Origin: JACCXE01 sp963718605
GTDB lineage: Bacteria; Actinomycetota; Acidimicrobiia; Acidimicrobiales; JACCXE01
Assembly (NCBI GenBank): GCA_963718605.1
Contig: OY970363.1
Location: 3,720,001-3,784,000 of the forward strand
Length of the DNA: 64,000 nt
Reading direction: 5' to 3'
The notes under the pieces are model-generated. The model saw nothing but the letters and a program-made list of their open reading frames with translations. It had not been told where the DNA came from and made no database searches. This document shows, piece after piece, positions 1 through 9,041 of the stretch (position 1 is the first letter of the stretch; each line of letters starts with the position of its first letter). Made by a program: the position numbers and the translations under genes.

Positions 1-491
1 ATTTGCGCGGACTCGACGAGCGCTTCAGGCGTCGCTCCCCCGTGCTTCTCGTACAGGTCCTTGTCGAGCGACCCGGCGTTCACGCCGATGCGGATGGGCA
101 CGCCGCGATCCTTCGACTCGCGCGCCACGGTCTTGATGTGTTCGGGATTGCGGATGTTGCCGGGGTTCAGCCGCAGACAAGCGACACCGGCGTCGAGTGC
201 GGCCAGGGCCATCTTGTACTGGTGGTGGATGTCGGCGACGATCGGCACCGGCGAGCGGGGCACGATCTGCGCCAAGCCTTCGGCCGCCTCGATCTCGTTG
301 CAGGTGCAGCGCACAATGTCGGCGCCCGCGGCCGCGAGTGCGTAGATCTGCTGGAGCGTGCCGTCGACGTCAGCCGTTTTGGTGATCGTCATCGACTGCA
401 CCGTGATCGGCGCGTCGCCACCCACGAGAACGCCACCGACGTTGACTTGGCGGGTCTTGCGACGCGGGGCGGCGGTGCCGGCGAACTGCAT
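1..491 (-). CDS. ispG: IspG, 4-hydroxy-3-methylbut-2-en-1-yl diphosphate synthase (partial, N-terminal part)
   Basis: This is the 5' part of the MEP-pathway enzyme that converts ME-cPP to HMBPP, a cytoplasmic [4Fe-4S] protein. About 163 N-terminal codons are present and the window edge cuts the rest, so the iron-sulfur cysteines cannot be seen. The reading shows the TIM-barrel hallmarks VQSMT, TKTAD, AGADIVR, PIVADIHHQYK and LRLNPGNI. The ATG at 491 lies 14 bases after the rseP stop, and no better start exists. With rseP and dxr it forms the usual actinobacterial dxr-rseP-ispG run, so two MEP-pathway steps sit together. The family assignment is certain. Confidence 0.95.
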   Translation of the reverse strand, partial: MQFAGTAAPRRKTRQVNVGGVLVGGDAPITVQSMTITKTADVDGTLQQIYALAAAGADIVRCTCNEIEAAEGLAQIVPRSPVPIVADIHHQYKMALAALDAGVACLRLNPGNIRNPEHIKTVARESKDRGVPIRIGVNAGSLDKDLYEKHGGATPEALVESAQ

Positions 492-505
492 ACCGTCAGT
501 CTTGT

Positions 506-1822
506 CTACCCGAGGTTGAAGGGGTGCACGATGTCGAGCCAGAGCGTTGTCGCGCTCAGCAAGACCAGCGCCAGGATCACCGCGTACGCCACCGGCAACA
601 GCTTGTTCATGTCGGCGGAGTACCGCCTGCCCTTGCGCGACCTAACCGCTTCGTAGGTCGCCACGGCGATGTGGCCGCCGTCGAAGGGCGGCAGCGGGAT
701 CAGGTTGAAGATGCCCACGAAGACGTTGATGGCGATGAGCAGTGAAAGCACCGACGCAACGCCGTCTTTTGCGGCCGCGTTGGCCACGCGGCTCACGCCG
801 ACCGGGCTGAGCAAACGGTTGCTTTCGGCGGACGGGTCGGCGGCCCCACGCTTGCTGACCTGGCTCGTGTACTTCTCGAGCGACGACTTCGAGAACAACC
901 CGACGAGCGCGCCAGCCGATTCGGTGGTGATGTGCCTGAGTTCAAACGCCGCGTTCCACACTGCCTTCGGCAACGCTTCACGGGTCACGGGAACATAGGG
1001 CTGCACGCCGATACGGCCGACCGACGTAATGCCGGCAGCCTTCTCTTCGGGCGCCGGGTCGTTGATCGGCGTCACCGGAATCGAGAACCGTTTGCCGCCG
1101 CGGTCGACGGTGACGTTCAGTTCTTTATCCGCCGAGGAACGAATGATGTTCATCGCACGGGTCCAGCTTGTGATCTGCACGTCGTTTATCGCAAGGATGC
1201 GATCTCCCGACTTGAAGCCGGCCTTCGCGGCCGGGCTGGGCACGCCGCCCTCGGTCAAGGAGGCGGCGACGTTTTGGAGTTTGTTCGAGGCCGGCGTGGT
1301 GTCGAGCACGCGGCCGACGCCGGCGAGCAGAACGATCATCAGGACGAACGCGATCAGGAAGTGCATGAACGAACCGGCCGCCGCGAACCGCAAGCGCTGC
1401 CAGTAGCTCTTGGCGCGGTAGGTCCGCGGTTCGTCGTCGGGGTTGTCGATCGTGTCGAGGTTGTTCATGCCGATCACACGCACGAAGCCGCCGACCGGGA
1501 ACGCCTTGACGCCGTAACGCGTCTCGCCCCGCTTCACCGACCACAAGGTTGGGCCGAAGCCGAGGAAGAAATCGGTGACCTTCATGTCGGCCCAACGCGC
1601 GGTGATGTAGTGGCCGAACTCGTGCAGCATGATCATCAGCAAGATCGAGCCGATAACGATCACGGCACCGCCGATGTGCAACGTCAGCGATAGAACCGTG
1701 AGGATTGCGACCGCGGCGCCGAGGCGCAGGAACCCGCGAGCATCGCTGATGTCGGCGTCGCCGTCGTTGGGCTCGGGCAAGGGTTCGCGCGGTGGGCGCT
1801 CACGCGTGGCGGTTGCGGTCAC
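506..1822 (-). CDS. rseP: RseP/RIP-type site-2 protease, M50 family
   Basis: This is an intramembrane zinc metalloprotease that cleaves transmembrane anti-sigma factors or signal-peptide remnants. The 438 residues begin with a basic, Pro-rich cytosolic leader. They continue with a first membrane segment carrying HEFGHY (zinc ligands, about residues 67-72), a PDZ domain in the middle (roughly 180-260), and a C-terminal segment with NLIPLPPFDGGH, the NxxPxxxxDGG motif that supplies the third zinc ligand. The GTG start overlaps the dxr stop by four bases (GTGA), which implies translational coupling. All catalytic residues are present. Its substrate cannot be told from the sequence. Confidence 0.95.
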   Translation of the reverse strand: MTATATRERPPREPLPEPNDGDADISDARGFLRLGAAVAILTVLSLTLHIGGAVIVIGSILLMIMLHEFGHYITARWADMKVTDFFLGFGPTLWSVKRGETRYGVKAFPVGGFVRVIGMNNLDTIDNPDDEPRTYRAKSYWQRLRFAAAGSFMHFLIAFVLMIVLLAGVGRVLDTTPASNKLQNVAASLTEGGVPSPAAKAGFKSGDRILAINDVQITSWTRAMNIIRSSADKELNVTVDRGGKRFSIPVTPINDPAPEEKAAGITSVGRIGVQPYVPVTREALPKAVWNAAFELRHITTESAGALVGLFSKSSLEKYTSQVSKRGAADPSAESNRLLSPVGVSRVANAAAKDGVASVLSLLIAINVFVGIFNLIPLPPFDGGHIAVATYEAVRSRKGRRYSADMNKLLPVAYAVILALVLLSATTLWLDIVHPFNLG

Positions 1823-2973
1823 GCCGCACCCATCCCGGCAATCACATGGCGCGCGGCGTCACGGGCAGCGAAGTCAGCTTCCAGCACGTCCTCGACGGTA
1901 CAAGGAATTGTGCTCGGGGCGGACGCGACCACCTCGCCGATCACGTCGGCAATCGCCTGCCAACGAATTCGGCCCCCGAGGAACGCCTCGACCGCCACCT
2001 CGTTGGCAGCGCTGAGCCACGTCGGCGCGACGCCGCCTTTGCGCCCGGCCGCGTACGCGAGGCGCAAGGCGGGAAACGCTTCGTGGTCCGGCGCTTCGAA
2101 ATTGAGTTGGCGAGGCTGAGCCCAGTCGAGCGCGCCGAATGGAGTGGGAAGCCGGTCGGGGTAGCCCATGGCGTACCCAATCGGCAGCCGCATGTCCGGA
2201 TCGGAGAGTTGGGCGACAGATGACCCGTCCCGGAACGTCACCATCGAGTGCACGATCGACTCGGGATGTACCACGACATCGATCTCGTCGTATCCCACGC
2301 CAAACAGCTCATGAGCTTCGATCACTTCAAGTCCCTTATTCATCAGCGTGGAGGAATCCACAGTGATCTTCGGACCCATCGACCATGTCGGATGCGCCAA
2401 CGCGTTCTCGATGGTGACATTGCGCAATTCGTTGACCGATCGCCCCCGGAACGGACCGCCGCTGGCGGTGAGTACGAGCCGCGCGACCTCGGTGGCCTGC
2501 CCCGAACGTAGGCACTGATGGATCGCGCCGTGTTCGGAATCGACGGGCACGAGTTCAGCCCCCGGCGTCTGGCGGGCCTTCTGAACCACGGGTCCGGCGG
2601 CAATCAGTGACTCCTTGTTGGCCAACGCCAACCGCTTGCCTGCTTCGAGCGCGGCGAGCGTGACGGGCAGGCCGGCGAAACCGACCACCGCGTTGAGCAC
2701 CGCGTCGGCGTTCGTCGCCGCCTCCGCGAGACCATCGACCCCGACCACAACTTTGGTGCCAGCGGGCACCCCGGCGCGCACGGCGTCGACGAGTGCTGCA
2801 TCACCGATCGCCACTATTTGCGGCTTGTAGCGGTTCGCTTGGCTCAGGAGCAGTTCGACGGAGCGATGGGCGCCGAGTGCCACCACGCGGAAGTGGTCCG
2901 GGTTCTGGTCGACGACGTCGAGTGTCTGGGTACCGATCGAACCCGTCGATCCGAGAATTGCTACGTCAACCAA
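1819..2973 (-). CDS. dxr: DXP reductoisomerase
   Basis: This enzyme converts 1-deoxy-D-xylulose 5-phosphate to MEP with NADPH and a divalent metal, the committed step of the MEP isoprenoid pathway. The 384-residue protein opens with the dinucleotide-binding motif LGSTGSIGTQTLD. It then carries NKESLIAAG, the metal and substrate motifs PVDSEHGAIHQ and ASGGPFRG, HPTWSMGPKI, SSTLMNKGLEVIEAH and HPESIVHS. Length and motif order are normal for the family. A TTG start at 2973 is chosen because homologues begin just before the GSTGSIG strand. It follows the cdsA stop by 14 bases and overlaps rseP. Confidence 0.96.
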   Translation of the reverse strand: MVDVAILGSTGSIGTQTLDVVDQNPDHFRVVALGAHRSVELLLSQANRYKPQIVAIGDAALVDAVRAGVPAGTKVVVGVDGLAEAATNADAVLNAVVGFAGLPVTLAALEAGKRLALANKESLIAAGPVVQKARQTPGAELVPVDSEHGAIHQCLRSGQATEVARLVLTASGGPFRGRSVNELRNVTIENALAHPTWSMGPKITVDSSTLMNKGLEVIEAHELFGVGYDEIDVVVHPESIVHSMVTFRDGSSVAQLSDPDMRLPIGYAMGYPDRLPTPFGALDWAQPRQLNFEAPDHEAFPALRLAYAAGRKGGVAPTWLSAANEVAVEAFLGGRIRWQAIADVIGEVVASAPSTIPCTVEDVLEADFAARDAARHVIAGMGAA

Positions 2974-2987
2974 GTCGGCCGGTGCCG

Positions 2988-4505
2988 CTAGAAGTAGAGG
3001 ACGCGGACGAGGTAGTACGTGGCCGGCAGCACGAACAGGAGAGCGTCGAAGCGGTCAAGCACTCCCCCGTGGCCCGGCAGAAGATTGCCCATGTCCTTCA
3101 GACCGAGATCGCGCTTGATCATCGACTCGGCGAGGTCGCCCAAGGGCGCGACGATCGCAACGACGAGGCCAAGCCAGATGGCCTTGCCGCCGTCCCACGG
3201 GTACACGCCTGGGATGAACTTCAGAATCAGCACGCTCGCCAAGATCGATGCGACGCCGCCACCGATGAGGCCTTCAACCGTCTTGTTCGGGCTTATTTCG
3301 GGAGCGAGTGGCTTGCTGCCCATGCGACTTCCTACGAAGTAGGCGCCGATGTCATTGGCGGCGGTCGCGATCACCGCGGCGAGCACGAAGGCAACGCCGG
3401 TGTGTCCGTGCTTGTCGATGCCGAGCAGCAGTGCGGCGTAGCTACCGAGTACGCCGGTCCACAGGAACGCCATCATCGTGGCGGCCACGTTCACGGTGGG
3501 TCTCGCGTGCACGACGCGCATCAGGTACCAGGCAAACGTGCCCGCCAGTACCAACACGATCGTGAGCGGCACAGCGGTCTCACCTTTTTGGTACGCCGCG
3601 ACCATGATGCCGAGCGTGCCGGCAAGGCCGACCAGCGTGGCCGGGGCATAACCCGCCCGCCGCAACACGTCGTACAACTCGGCGCTGGCCATGACCACGA
3701 CCGCCGTCGCCAGAATCATCGTCCACGCCGGGCCGAGCTTGAACAGCACGAGGGCGACCACCGCTAGCACCGAGGCAAGGATCACCGCGGCCTGCAAGTC
3801 GCGGGGGGCGGCGCCAGCCGCCGGGCGACGGGCGCCGGCGCCAACGGGCCGGCTCGGGCGCGGGGCGCGCGGACGCGGCGAACGCGCGGCGACCGACGGC
3901 GTCGAGCCCGTGGGCCGTAGCGGGATCGGCGCCGATTCGATGTCGTCGTCGAAGGAGAAGTCGTCGTCGGACTGGTCGTCCTCGTCGAAGGTGAAGATGG
4001 ATGTACGCGTTTCGTCGAGCGCCCCCATGGGCGGCTCGCTGCCTGCGAGCACCGACGCATCGTCAAAGCCGGCGTCGTCCCACGCGTCGTGCTGATCGCG
4101 CCAGCGCGGAGCGCCGCCCGACAGGGCCGACCAGGCGGCGAGGTCGTCGTCAGGCTCGTCGTCGTCCACGACATCGACGTCGGACTCGCCGAAGCGCCCA
4201 CTGAGCACAGCCGGTACTTCGCCGGTAGGCGGCTCGGTCCAGTGCGGCAGGTTCGGCGGAGCCGGGGTGGCCACGGCGCGAGGCGCGTCGTCGCCCTCGT
4301 CGAACGAGAAACCGAGCTGGGTTTCGTCGGGTGGCGGTGTCTGAATTCGGCGTTCGAAACGCAGCGGTTCCTGTGGCGCTTCGGTGCCGGTTTGCTGGGC
4401 GTTGACGGCCGCGGCCGCCTCCTCGGCGCCGAGGATCCGAACGCCCTCGGCCCGCGGACGTGTGGCTTCGACCTCTTCTTCGAACTCGCTATCCCACTCG
4501 TCCAT
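2988..4505 (-). CDS. cdsA: Phosphatidate cytidylyltransferase with long acidic N-terminal extension
   Basis: This integral membrane enzyme makes CDP-diacylglycerol from phosphatidate and CTP for phospholipid synthesis. The C-terminal half, from about residue 235, has many hydrophobic segments and ends in the CdsA signature (SMIKRDLGLKDMG followed by GHGGVLDRFD). Residues 1-230 are an unusual acidic, Pro/Ala-rich, low-complexity cytosolic region with patches such as DDQSDDDFSFDDD, ending in a basic Arg/Pro stretch before the first membrane helix. At 505 residues it is almost twice the size of typical CdsA. The ATG at 4505 lies 36 bases after frr. The extension has no recognisable domain. Confidence 0.93.
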   Translation of the reverse strand: MDEWDSEFEEEVEATRPRAEGVRILGAEEAAAAVNAQQTGTEAPQEPLRFERRIQTPPPDETQLGFSFDEGDDAPRAVATPAPPNLPHWTEPPTGEVPAVLSGRFGESDVDVVDDDEPDDDLAAWSALSGGAPRWRDQHDAWDDAGFDDASVLAGSEPPMGALDETRTSIFTFDEDDQSDDDFSFDDDIESAPIPLRPTGSTPSVAARSPRPRAPRPSRPVGAGARRPAAGAAPRDLQAAVILASVLAVVALVLFKLGPAWTMILATAVVVMASAELYDVLRRAGYAPATLVGLAGTLGIMVAAYQKGETAVPLTIVLVLAGTFAWYLMRVVHARPTVNVAATMMAFLWTGVLGSYAALLLGIDKHGHTGVAFVLAAVIATAANDIGAYFVGSRMGSKPLAPEISPNKTVEGLIGGGVASILASVLILKFIPGVYPWDGGKAIWLGLVVAIVAPLGDLAESMIKRDLGLKDMGNLLPGHGGVLDRFDALLFVLPATYYLVRVLYF

Positions 4506-4541
4506 CTGACCCCCTAGAGGTTGCGGTGCAGAAAAACTGGC

Positions 4542-5114
4542 TCAGACTTCGAGCAGTTCCTGTTCCTTGGCGTGGAGCAGGCGATCAATCTCAGCGACCG
4601 CTTGTTGCGTGATCTTCTCGAGGTCCTTCTCAGCCCGATCGAGTTCGTCGGTGGTGATGTCACCGTCTTTTTCGAGGGCCTCAAGGTCCTTTCGGGCGCC
4701 TCGGCGAGCGTTGCGCACCACGACGCGTGCGTCCTCGGCCTTGGCATGGACCAATTTGACCATTTCGCGGCGTCGATCTTGGGTCAATTCAGGGAACGAG
4801 ATGCGAATCACCGATCCGTCGCTGTTCGGCTGAAGGCCCAGAGGCGAGTTCAAGATCGCCTTTTCGATGTCTTTGATCGCGCTCTTGTCGAAGGGTGAGA
4901 TCACCAGCAGCCGAGCTTCGGGCACCGAGAACGACGCGAGCTGCTGCAGCGGCGTGGATGCGCCGTAGTACTCCGCCTGAAGGTTCTCGACGAGCGTGGG
5001 CGAGGCGCGCCCGGTGCGCACCGTGGCGAAGTCGTGGTTCGCGTGCGCAGTGGCCGTAGCCATCTTCTCGCGGCACTCGGCCAGCGTCATCCCAACAAGC
5101 GAGTCATCTTCCAT
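4542..5114 (-). CDS. frr: Ribosome recycling factor
   Basis: This factor splits post-termination ribosomes together with EF-G. The 190-residue product has the all-helical and beta-barrel RRF pattern, with VRTGRASPTLVENL near the N-terminus, YYGASTPLQQLAS, VISPFDKSAIKDIEKAI and a charged C-terminal helix. Its length equals the family norm of about 185. The ATG shares one base with the pyrH stop (TGATG), so the two are coupled. It belongs to the rpsB-tsf-pyrH-frr-cdsA series. Confidence 0.97.
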   Translation of the reverse strand: MEDDSLVGMTLAECREKMATATAHANHDFATVRTGRASPTLVENLQAEYYGASTPLQQLASFSVPEARLLVISPFDKSAIKDIEKAILNSPLGLQPNSDGSVIRISFPELTQDRRREMVKLVHAKAEDARVVVRNARRGARKDLEALEKDGDITTDELDRAEKDLEKITQQAVAEIDRLLHAKEQELLEV

Positions 5115-5845
5115 CAGCTGATCAGCGTACCTATCGGTTCACCAACAAGAGCGCGACGCACGTTGCCGGGCGTCATCACGTCGAAGACGAGGATCGGCAG
5201 GCCGTTGTCTTTGCAGAACGTGATCGCAGTGAGATCCATGGCGCGGAGGTCCTGGTTCACGACGTCCATAAAGGACACCTCGGCCAACTTCACGGCGTCG
5301 GGGTTGGTACGCGGATCGGCCGTGTAGACGCCGTCCACTCCCCCATGGGTGCCCTTGAGCAGTACGCCGGCCTCGATCTCGACCGCCCGCAGCGCGGCCG
5401 GCGTGTCGGTGGTGAAGAACGGGTTGCCCATGCCGGCCGCGAAGATCACGATGCGGCCCTTTTCGAGGTGACGGATGGCGCGGCGGCGGATGTACGGCTC
5501 AGCGATCTGGGCCATTTGAATGGCCGTTTGGACGCGGCACTCCTGGCCCCGACGCTCCAGCGCGTCCTGCAGCGCTAGCGCGTTGATGATCGTGGCGAGC
5601 ATGCCCATGTAGTCGGCCTGCGCGCGATCCATCCCGACGGCGGCGCCGACGGCGCCGCGCCAGATGTTGCCGCCGCCGACAACCACTGCGATCTCGACAC
5701 CGAGTTCGTTGCGGGCGTCGGCGAGTTCGCCGGCGATCCGATCGACAATTTCACCGTCGATCGTGTCGACCGACGAAGACGAGGCAAACGCCTCACCCGA
5801 AAGCTTTAGAACGACCCTTCCCCAACGCGGTTGCTGGTCGCCCAC
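5114..5845 (-). CDS. pyrH: Uridylate kinase (UMP kinase)
   Basis: This cytoplasmic hexameric kinase phosphorylates UMP to UDP in pyrimidine nucleotide synthesis. It belongs to the amino-acid-kinase fold. The 243 residues contain the phosphate loop KLSGEAF, GGGNIWRG, MDRAQADYMGMLA, AAGMGNPFFTTDTPA and THGGVDGVYTADPR, all expected of bacterial PyrH. The GTG start at 5845 lies three bases after the tsf stop. There is no clear separate ribosome-binding site, so re-initiation after tsf is likely. Confidence 0.97.
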   Translation of the reverse strand: MGDQQPRWGRVVLKLSGEAFASSSSVDTIDGEIVDRIAGELADARNELGVEIAVVVGGGNIWRGAVGAAVGMDRAQADYMGMLATIINALALQDALERRGQECRVQTAIQMAQIAEPYIRRRAIRHLEKGRIVIFAAGMGNPFFTTDTPAALRAVEIEAGVLLKGTHGGVDGVYTADPRTNPDAVKLAEVSFMDVVNQDLRAMDLTAITFCKDNGLPILVFDVMTPGNVRRALVGEPIGTLIS

Positions 5846-5848
5846 CGC

Positions 5849-6649
5849 TTAGCTCTCGATGAGCAGCTGCGAGAAGTTGACGATCTTCACGTCGCCGAGT
5901 TGTTGACCGACCGACTGCTTCGGCTCTTTGGCGAAGGGCTGCTCGAGCAGCACGCCGCCGGGCTGGCGCTTGTGCCAGCCGGTGAGCTTGCCGGTGACGA
6001 TCTTCTCGAGCGCCGCCTCGGGCTTGCCCTCGGCGATCGTTTCCTTCTCGAGCTGCGCCCGCTCGGTGGCGATGGCCTCAGGATCAACCTGATCGACCGA
6101 CACCACCGAAGGACGGCTGAACGCCGCAGTGAGCGCGATGTCGTGGGCCAGCTCCTGGGTGCCACCGTCGAGTTCGACGAGGATGCCGTTCACGCCGCGG
6201 CCGTTCTGCACGTGCAGGTACGTGTCGAGCACGTGGCCTGCCGGTGCTTCGATGCGCACCACCTGGCCCAGATCGATGTTTTCCTTGAGCGTGATCTTCA
6301 GGTCGTCGATCGCGCCCTGGAACTCGGCCGCGGCCGCCTCGCCCTTTTCAACGACCGCTTGCGCAATGTCGTTGGCAAGGTTGACGAAGTCTGGCGACTT
6401 CGCGACGAAGTCGGTCTCGCAGCGCAGATTCACGAGCGACGCGACGTTGTCCTGACGCGCCAGCGCGATCGCGCCTTCGACGTTTTCGCGACCAGAACGC
6501 TCGGCCGCCTTGCCGAGGCCGCGCTCACGCAGCCACAGCGCGGCGGCTTCGGCGTCGCCGTCGTTCTCCACTAGGGCGCGCTTGGCGTCCATCATTCCGG
6601 CGCCCGTCAATTGACGAAGGGCCTGTACTTCCTTGGCAGTTACAGCCAT
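5849..6649 (-). CDS. tsf: Elongation factor Ts
   Basis: This is the nucleotide-exchange factor for EF-Tu. The 266 residues start with an N-terminal UBA-like domain (VQALRQLTGAGMMDAKRAL), followed by the core with CETDFVAKSPDF, the TDFVA motif that inserts into EF-Tu. The length is at the compact end of the family and matches other actinobacteria. The ATG at 6649 lies about 35 bases after rpsB, and the gap shows no terminator, so rpsB and tsf are very probably cotranscribed. Confidence 0.97.
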   Translation of the reverse strand: MAVTAKEVQALRQLTGAGMMDAKRALVENDGDAEAAALWLRERGLGKAAERSGRENVEGAIALARQDNVASLVNLRCETDFVAKSPDFVNLANDIAQAVVEKGEAAAAEFQGAIDDLKITLKENIDLGQVVRIEAPAGHVLDTYLHVQNGRGVNGILVELDGGTQELAHDIALTAAFSRPSVVSVDQVDPEAIATERAQLEKETIAEGKPEAALEKIVTGKLTGWHKRQPGGVLLEQPFAKEPKQSVGQQLGDVKIVNFSQLLIES

Positions 6650-6684
6650 TTATCCGTTGATCCTTGCGTGTGGTGGGAGCAGAA

Positions 6685-7746
6685 CTAAGCGGTTGCGGGG
6701 TCGGCGCCGTTGTCGGCAGCCACGTCGGCCTCCGACTCGGTGGGTGCCACGACCGGTGTCTCGGCAACAGGAGCCGCGGGTGCTTCGGCAACAGGAGCCG
6801 CGGGGGCGTCAGCCGCGGGGGCTTCAGCCGCGGGGGCTTCAGCCGCGGGGGCGTCAGCCGCGGGAGCTTCTGCCGCAGGTGCTTCGGCGGCGGGAGCGCC
6901 GGTTTGGGAGGCCAGGCGCGCTTCGCGCTCTTGGGCCTGGAGCGCAGCTTGACGCCGCGCCTCGGCCTGCTGCTGCGCGCGCTTGGCTTCTTCTTCTTCG
7001 CTGCGCTCAGCTTCGATCGCGGCGGGGCCGGCGGCCTCAGCGGCGATACGCGCCTTGCGGCTGGCGATGAAGCGGCCTTCTTCGACGGCTTCGGCGATGA
7101 CGCGGCACAGAAGGTTGCCGGCGCGAATCGCGTCGTCGTTACCGGGAATGACGTACTGGATGACGTCGGGGTCGCAGTTGGTGTCGACCACAGCCACGAT
7201 CGGCATCTTCAGCTTGTTCGCCTCGGTGACCGCCAGGTGCTCCTTCTTCGTGTCGATCACGAAGATGGCGTCGGGCAGGCGGCTCAGGCCGCGGATTCCG
7301 CCCAGGTTGCGCTGCAGCTTCACGAGCTCGCGACGCAGGATGAGGGCTTCCTTCTTGGGCATGTTTTCGAAGTCCCCGGCCTCGAGCATGCGCTCGTAGT
7401 CCTGCATCTTCTTGACCCGCTGAAGGATGGTCTGGAAGTTGGTGAGCATGCCGCCGAGCCAACGCTCGTTGATGTAGGGCATGCCGCACTGCGCCGCGTA
7501 GCGGGCGACGGGATCTTGCGTCTGCTTCTTGGTGCCGACGAAGAGAATCGTGCCGTTGTCGGCGACCATGTCGCGGACGAACTCGTAGGCGAGCGCGGTG
7601 CGCTCAAGGGTCTGATTCAGGTCGATCAGGTAAATGCCGTTGCGCTCACCGAGGATGAATCGCTTCATCTTCGGGTTCCAGCGCCGGGTCTGGTGGCCGA
7701 AGTGAACCCCGGCTTCCAGCAGTTGTTTCATGGTGACTACAGCCAC
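6685..7746 (-). CDS. rpsB: 30S ribosomal protein S2 with Ala/Pro repeat tail
   Basis: The core, about residues 1-260, is typical S2: LLEAGVHFGHQTRRWNPKM at the N-terminus, then KKQTQD, the coiled-coil region with NERWLGGMLTNF, and the DTNCDPD segment. From about residue 265 to 353 it carries a low-complexity tail built from repeats of A-P-A-A-E/D, absent from most S2 proteins. The GTG start at 7746 is supported by the AGGAG ribosome-binding site about nine bases upstream and by alignment with MAVVTM starts in actinobacteria. The repeat tail is probably disordered, and its role is unknown. Confidence 0.96.
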   Translation of the reverse strand: MAVVTMKQLLEAGVHFGHQTRRWNPKMKRFILGERNGIYLIDLNQTLERTALAYEFVRDMVADNGTILFVGTKKQTQDPVARYAAQCGMPYINERWLGGMLTNFQTILQRVKKMQDYERMLEAGDFENMPKKEALILRRELVKLQRNLGGIRGLSRLPDAIFVIDTKKEHLAVTEANKLKMPIVAVVDTNCDPDVIQYVIPGNDDAIRAGNLLCRVIAEAVEEGRFIASRKARIAAEAAGPAAIEAERSEEEEAKRAQQQAEARRQAALQAQEREARLASQTGAPAAEAPAAEAPAADAPAAEAPAAEAPAADAPAAPVAEAPAAPVAETPVVAPTESEADVAADNGADPATA

Positions 7747-7787
7747 GTTTGTGAACTCCTAGCTCGGTTGAAGATCCGTGCACGTCG

Positions 7788-7806
7788 CGCCAACGCGCTG
7801 TTGGCG
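7788..7806 (-). promoter_or_regulatory. Inverted repeat in the rpsB 5' leader
   Basis: CGCCAAC and GTTGGCG form a perfect seven-base stem with a five-base loop, 42 bases before the rpsB start. It lies in the 131-base gap that must also hold the rpsB-tsf promoter. It could be a leader hairpin used in S2 feedback control, but no named leader motif is recognised and the stem is short, so this is tentative. Confidence 0.3.
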
Positions 7807-7877
7807 ACCGATATGTGCGTGCACGGCACTTGATTTCGCCCAACGGTGTTGCTGAGCGGGAGTCAATGGTAGCCGGT

Positions 7878-9032
7878 CTAGGCCCTGGCTCTCACCTTGA
7901 GCTTGTAAGCAAGCAGGTAGTTCTGCGGCCCGTCCCACGTCGTGACGATCAGTACGCCGTCGGGAGCTCGGGCGACGCCGTGGCCCGACGCGGGCAGCCT
8001 GATGGTGGACGAACCGGACGGGCCGCCAATGCGCGGGCCACCGGCATCGAGCGCCATCGCCACCAACTTCGGGCCGAGTAGCGCTGGTTCGCCGAACTCC
8101 GCGACCGCATCAGCGCCGCGTACCCGCCATCGGGGCGTGCCGTCGTGGGCGCCGAACACGGCGAGACGACCCCAGTGGTCCGGCACCAGCAATTCGTGCG
8201 CAGCCGACACCGTCGGTACTTGGAAATATTCGCTTTGGTCGGCCTTTGCATCCCAGATGCCCTCGCCGGAGCGCGCGTCAACCGCCAGGACGTGGCCGGC
8301 TGTGGCCACCGCCGCGACTAGGCGATCGCCGTCATCGAAGACGACGGGTGACGACGTGCCATACGTCCCGATGTCGCCGCTCCACAATTCGGCGCCGCTC
8401 GCGGGGTCCAGCGCCCACCACTGCCCGATTCCGACCACGACCGCAGCGCCGAATGTGGCGGCGGGCTCGGCGGTGGTCGCGGTCGGCAGCGCGACCGACC
8501 ACTTGCGCGCCCCTGTCGACCGTTCCAGCCCGTAGGCCACGCCCGACTCGGTGGTCGCGATCACGATGTCACCGACGACTACGGGCTGGTTCGCGCGGTC
8601 ATCATCCTGCCCGTCGGCCGCCGTCGGCACCGACCACACGACCGCGCCGGACGTGCGATCGAGCGCCACCACGGCGCGCTTAGCGGCCACGAAAACGCGA
8701 TCGCCATCGAGCCGCGGTGCGTTCACCAGTGCACCCTCGACTGCCGTTGTCCACTCGAGCGCGCCCCTCGGTGAGAGAGCGAGCACCTGTGACTCTCCCG
8801 CGGTCGCAACGACTCCAGCAGCGTCGACCGACGGCAGTCCCACGAAGTCCACGGGGAAAGAGCGCCGCCATTGCTCGACGAACATCACTCGGGTGTGTGG
8901 CGGCGACGCCGCGTGCTCGTCTGCCTGTGATCTGCCGTCGGCCCCGGCGCGCAGGACGCCCCAGCTGACACAGCCGGTGACAACGAGCGCGCCGAGTAGC
9001 AACGTCATAAGTCTGCGAAGTCTGCGAACCAT
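7878..9032 (-). CDS. PQQ-like beta-propeller lipoprotein
   Basis: This 384-residue exported protein begins with a basic, hydrophobic leader ending in a lipobox-like LVVTGC at about residues 17-22, so it should be lipid-anchored outside the membrane. The rest is made of WD/PQQ-type beta-propeller blades with repeated patterns such as VVALDRTSGAVVWSV, GLERSTGARKWSV, LDPASGAELWSG and VDARSGEGIWDA. Proteins of this kind act as scaffolds or outer-membrane-style assembly factors; the precise role here is unknown. AGGAGATCCAC precedes the ATG. It follows the secreted hydrolase gene by about ten bases and may share its transcript. Confidence 0.8.
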   Translation of the reverse strand: MVRRLRRLMTLLLGALVVTGCVSWGVLRAGADGRSQADEHAASPPHTRVMFVEQWRRSFPVDFVGLPSVDAAGVVATAGESQVLALSPRGALEWTTAVEGALVNAPRLDGDRVFVAAKRAVVALDRTSGAVVWSVPTAADGQDDDRANQPVVVGDIVIATTESGVAYGLERSTGARKWSVALPTATTAEPAATFGAAVVVGIGQWWALDPASGAELWSGDIGTYGTSSPVVFDDGDRLVAAVATAGHVLAVDARSGEGIWDAKADQSEYFQVPTVSAAHELLVPDHWGRLAVFGAHDGTPRWRVRGADAVAEFGEPALLGPKLVAMALDAGGPRIGGPSGSSTIRLPASGHGVARAPDGVLIVTTWDGPQNYLLAYKLKVRARA

Positions 9033-9041
9033 GTGGATCTC

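Noticed and set aside
3..656. Plus-strand open frame at the window start
   Set aside because: It runs antisense to ispG and rseP, which have clear motifs. The predicted product is Arg/His-rich noise.
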